Source of the DNA: Anaerostipes caccae L1-92
GTDB taxonomy: Bacteria > Bacillota > Clostridia > Lachnospirales > Lachnospiraceae
Direction of reading: 5' to 3'
Assembly (NCBI RefSeq): GCF_014467075.1
Contig: NZ_AP023027.1
Span: 147,001 to 211,000 of the forward strand
DNA length: 64,000 nucleotides
The translations under genes were made by a program, and so were the position numbers. Shown here one piece after another: positions 62,376-64,000 of the stretch. The notes under the pieces are model-generated. The model was not told the DNA's origin and did not search any database. It worked only from the letters and a program-made list of their open reading frames with translations. Each line of letters starts with the position of its first letter. Position 1 is the stretch's first letter.

Positions 62376-63302
62376 ATGGATAGAGAAATACTTGGAATCG
62401 ACCATGGTAACAGACAGATGAAAACGGCGAATACCGCATTTTTGTCTACAGTAACACAGAATAAGGTGAAGCCCAGTAATCTAAATCAGATTTTGGAGTT
62501 TAAAGGTAAGTATTACTCAATCGGTGGCAGTAGGGAAGATGTGGATACAAAAGTTGATAAAACAGTGGACGATGATTACTACATTCTCACATTGGCATCA
62601 CTTGCCGCTGAATTGAAAGCCAGAGGAAAGAATCAGGCGGCGGTCAGGCTGGCTACAGGATTACCACCGAGGTGGTATGAATCGCAAATGAAAGCATTCA
62701 GGAAATACTTGGGCAGGGAAAGGGAGTTATCTTTTCGTTATCAGGGAGAAGGGTTCAATGTCTTTCTGGAAGGCGTGAGCGTATATATGCAGGGGTTTGC
62801 AGCAATCACAGATATATTGGCAGAGACACAGGGAAAATCCTGCCTTCTGGTAGATATAGGAGGAGGAACCGTTGATGGAGTTCCAATAGAAAATATGCGA
62901 CCCAGTGGAGCACAGCCTATTATAGATAATAATGGTACAATAAAGTGTATATCCAATGTAAATGAGGCATTAATGGCTGAGTTTGGGGAAAAAGCCAAAC
63001 CATATATCATTGAAACGATAATGCGGACAGGTACATATGCGGGTGACGAAGCCTATCTTCGTGTAATCCGAAAGGCATTGAACCAATATACGGAATACAT
63101 CTATAGCTTGATAAAAAAGCACGGATACAATCTGCATTTGGAAAAAATAATCTTTATGGGTGGAGGAGCCGCAATCATGCAGAATTTTGGTGATAACGAG
63201 GGTAAGGACGTAATCTGTATTCCGGATATACATGCAAATGCAAGAGGATATGAAGAAACTTTAAAGAGCATATGGAAGGCCAGGCAGAATATGGCCGGTT
63301 AA
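62376..63302 (+). CDS. ParM/StbA-like actin for DNA segregation
   Basis: A 308-residue actin-fold protein. The phosphate 1 loop is GIDHGNRQMKTANTAF; phosphate 2 is LLVDIGGGTVDGVPIEN; the adenosine motif is IIFMGGGAAIMQNFG. ParM filaments push apart sister copies of low-copy plasmids or excised elements. GGAGG stands 10 bases before the ATG. The next gene has the size and position of its DNA-binding adaptor. Confidence 0.85.
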   Translation: MDREILGIDHGNRQMKTANTAFLSTVTQNKVKPSNLNQILEFKGKYYSIGGSREDVDTKVDKTVDDDYYILTLASLAAELKARGKNQAAVRLATGLPPRWYESQMKAFRKYLGRERELSFRYQGEGFNVFLEGVSVYMQGFAAITDILAETQGKSCLLVDIGGGTVDGVPIENMRPSGAQPIIDNNGTIKCISNVNEALMAEFGEKAKPYIIETIMRTGTYAGDEAYLRVIRKALNQYTEYIYSLIKKHGYNLHLEKIIFMGGGAAIMQNFGDNEGKDVICIPDIHANARGYEETLKSIWKARQNMAG

Positions 63303-63313
63303 GGAGGCCATAA

Positions 63314-63757
63314 ATGGACGATAAATATGTTACAACGCTTCGGCTTTATAAAAATAACCCGGTACATTTCCAGGCACTTACCTGTCTGGAAGAGTACAAC
63401 CGGGAGCTGTTTACTTCTCAAAATGACTATATTGCCGAGGCGGTAATCTATTATTCAGAGTATCTGAAGCAGAAGGCTGAATATGAGAAATTGGAAAGTA
63501 TCCTCTCAAACATAAGAGAGCAAGAGGAATACTTCCGTGAACTGACAAAACGTGCATTGGAAGACGTACTGAGATCAGTGCAGACGACTACTATTCCTGC
63601 AGTTACTGGAAGTGACACGAAAGCAAAAGAGGAACAGGAACCCCAAAGTGAGAGTGAACGATCAGCGGAGACGGCGAACCAGGCGACAGAAAAGGATTTT
63701 AATCTGCTTAATTTCTATAGTTCATTCACTGGATTTGAAGACGAAGGAGAAGATTGA
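63314..63757 (+). CDS. ParR-like adaptor of the segregation pair
   Basis: A 147-residue protein. The first 50 residues (KYVTTLRLYKNNPVHFQAL, then NDYIAEAVIYYSEYLKQKA) look like the ribbon-helix-helix centromere-binding domain of ParR proteins. A coiled-coil part (KLESILSNIREQEEYFREL) and an acidic disordered tail follow. It starts 11 bases after parM. No clear iteron array was seen beside the pair, so the centromere site is unknown. Confidence 0.65.
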   Translation: MDDKYVTTLRLYKNNPVHFQALTCLEEYNRELFTSQNDYIAEAVIYYSEYLKQKAEYEKLESILSNIREQEEYFRELTKRALEDVLRSVQTTTIPAVTGSDTKAKEEQEPQSESERSAETANQATEKDFNLLNFYSSFTGFEDEGED

Positions 63758-63759
63758 AT

Positions 63760-63924
63760 ATGACCATATTATGTGCTATGATAAAATTTATAGGAAAATT
63801 ATTACTTGGAATTGCGTATGCAATATTAAAAGTTGTATCATTTAGTGTCAAAGTGATAGGCTGTATGTTTTTATTTGTATTTCATATTTTCATGCTTTTA
63901 GTAGACATGGGAACCCCTTCCTAA
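63760..63924 (+). CDS. Small hydrophobic membrane protein
   Basis: A 54-residue frame from an ATG two bases after the ParR-like stop, almost wholly hydrophobic (FIGKLLLGIAYAILKVV and CMFLFVFHIFMLLVDM): two membrane spans. GGAG lies about 12 bases upstream, inside the ParR gene, so it would be coupled. Function unknown. Confidence 0.5.
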   Translation: MTILCAMIKFIGKLLLGIAYAILKVVSFSVKVIGCMFLFVFHIFMLLVDMGTPS

Positions 63925-63945
63925 TAAGTCAAGGAGAGTACAATT

Positions 63946-64000
63946 ATGGCTATTTGTAAAATTTGTGGCGGAGAAATGCTGGAACATGTGGGTTGTAAAA
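63946..64000 (+). CDS. Zinc-ribbon protein, start only
   Basis: AAGGAG and an ATG at 63946 open a frame reading MAICKICGGEMLEHVGCK up to the window end. CKIC is the first half of a zinc ribbon. The remainder lies outside the window. Confidence 0.55.
   Translation, partial: MAICKICGGEMLEHVGCK

Larger units (their letters stand above)
59901..64000 (+). mobile_element. Left part of an integrated conjugative-type element
   Basis: From the break in the ATPase gene to the window end there are only element-type genes on the plus strand: a small membrane protein, a DUF6017-type replication protein, an XRE regulator, DUF6075, a ParM-like actin, a ParR-like partner, a small membrane protein and a zinc-ribbon protein. 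This set is typical of ICEs or plasmid-like elements of gut Firmicutes. The integrase, relaxase and right end are outside the window, so the element type and target duplication cannot be determined. Confidence 0.75.

Overview
The window looks like chromosome of a low-to-mid GC, spore-forming anaerobic Firmicute of the Clostridia, most likely a gut Lachnospiraceae. The reasons are strong GGAGG ribosome binding sites, CotF-like coat genes, a LevR/mannose-family PTS operon, several iron-type alcohol dehydrogenases and Lachnospiraceae-style mobile DNA. The genus cannot be fixed by reading alone.

Bases 1-7532 hold a PrpR-type sensor/regulator (5' part only, minus strand) divergent from an acid-sugar operon: iron alcohol dehydrogenase, PdxA2-like dehydrogenase, DUF1537 kinase fused in frame to a DapA/NanA-like aldolase, 2-hydroxyacid dehydrogenase and a permease. 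Two palindromic boxes lie between the divergent genes. Bases 7.7-14.3 kb carry an MBL-fold hydrolase, nth, two small coat genes and a GNAT enzyme, mixed with decayed fragments (GGDEF, resolvase, surface proteins). Bases 14.3-30.2 kb are mostly housekeeping and redox genes: a double-Nudix protein; an Rrf2-TlpA-CcdA-flavoprotein redox group; fucO with a TetR regulator; gldA; yaaA; tspO.

Bases 28.8-35.9 kb form an opine-oxidase-like amine or amino-acid catabolic cluster: permease, ornithine-cyclodeaminase-like protein, 2Fe-2S protein, FAD/4Fe-4S subunit, BFD-like protein, FAD subunit and AraC regulator. Two of its genes are followed directly by a structured element whose arms differ in sequence but keep pairing. 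xpt and guaA follow, divergently transcribed.

Immediately downstream of guaA lies a decayed AT-rich island (about 38.4-48.8 kb) with a dead tyrosine integrase, a dead AlbA/Schlafen-type gene and a dead IS256 transposase. Inside it is an intact four-gene operon: adenine-type DNA methyltransferase, a protein with two GHKL ATPase modules and a histidine-kinase-like centre, a receiver-domain protein and a PtuB-like HNH nuclease (40.7-45.7 kb). It looks like a phosphorelay-controlled restriction or anti-phage system and is the strongest candidate for an undescribed system here.

From 48.9 to 56.0 kb there is a LevR-type sigma-54 activator, a near-perfect -24/-12 promoter, a mannose-family PTS (IIA, IIB, IIC, IID), a Gfo/Idh oxidoreductase and NagB. 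From 56.1 kb a two-component system precedes an ABC exporter. The exporter's ATPase gene is cut exactly in the Walker A motif by an integrated conjugative-type element (59.9 kb to the window end) carrying a DUF6017-type replication protein, DUF6075 and a ParM/ParR-like pair.
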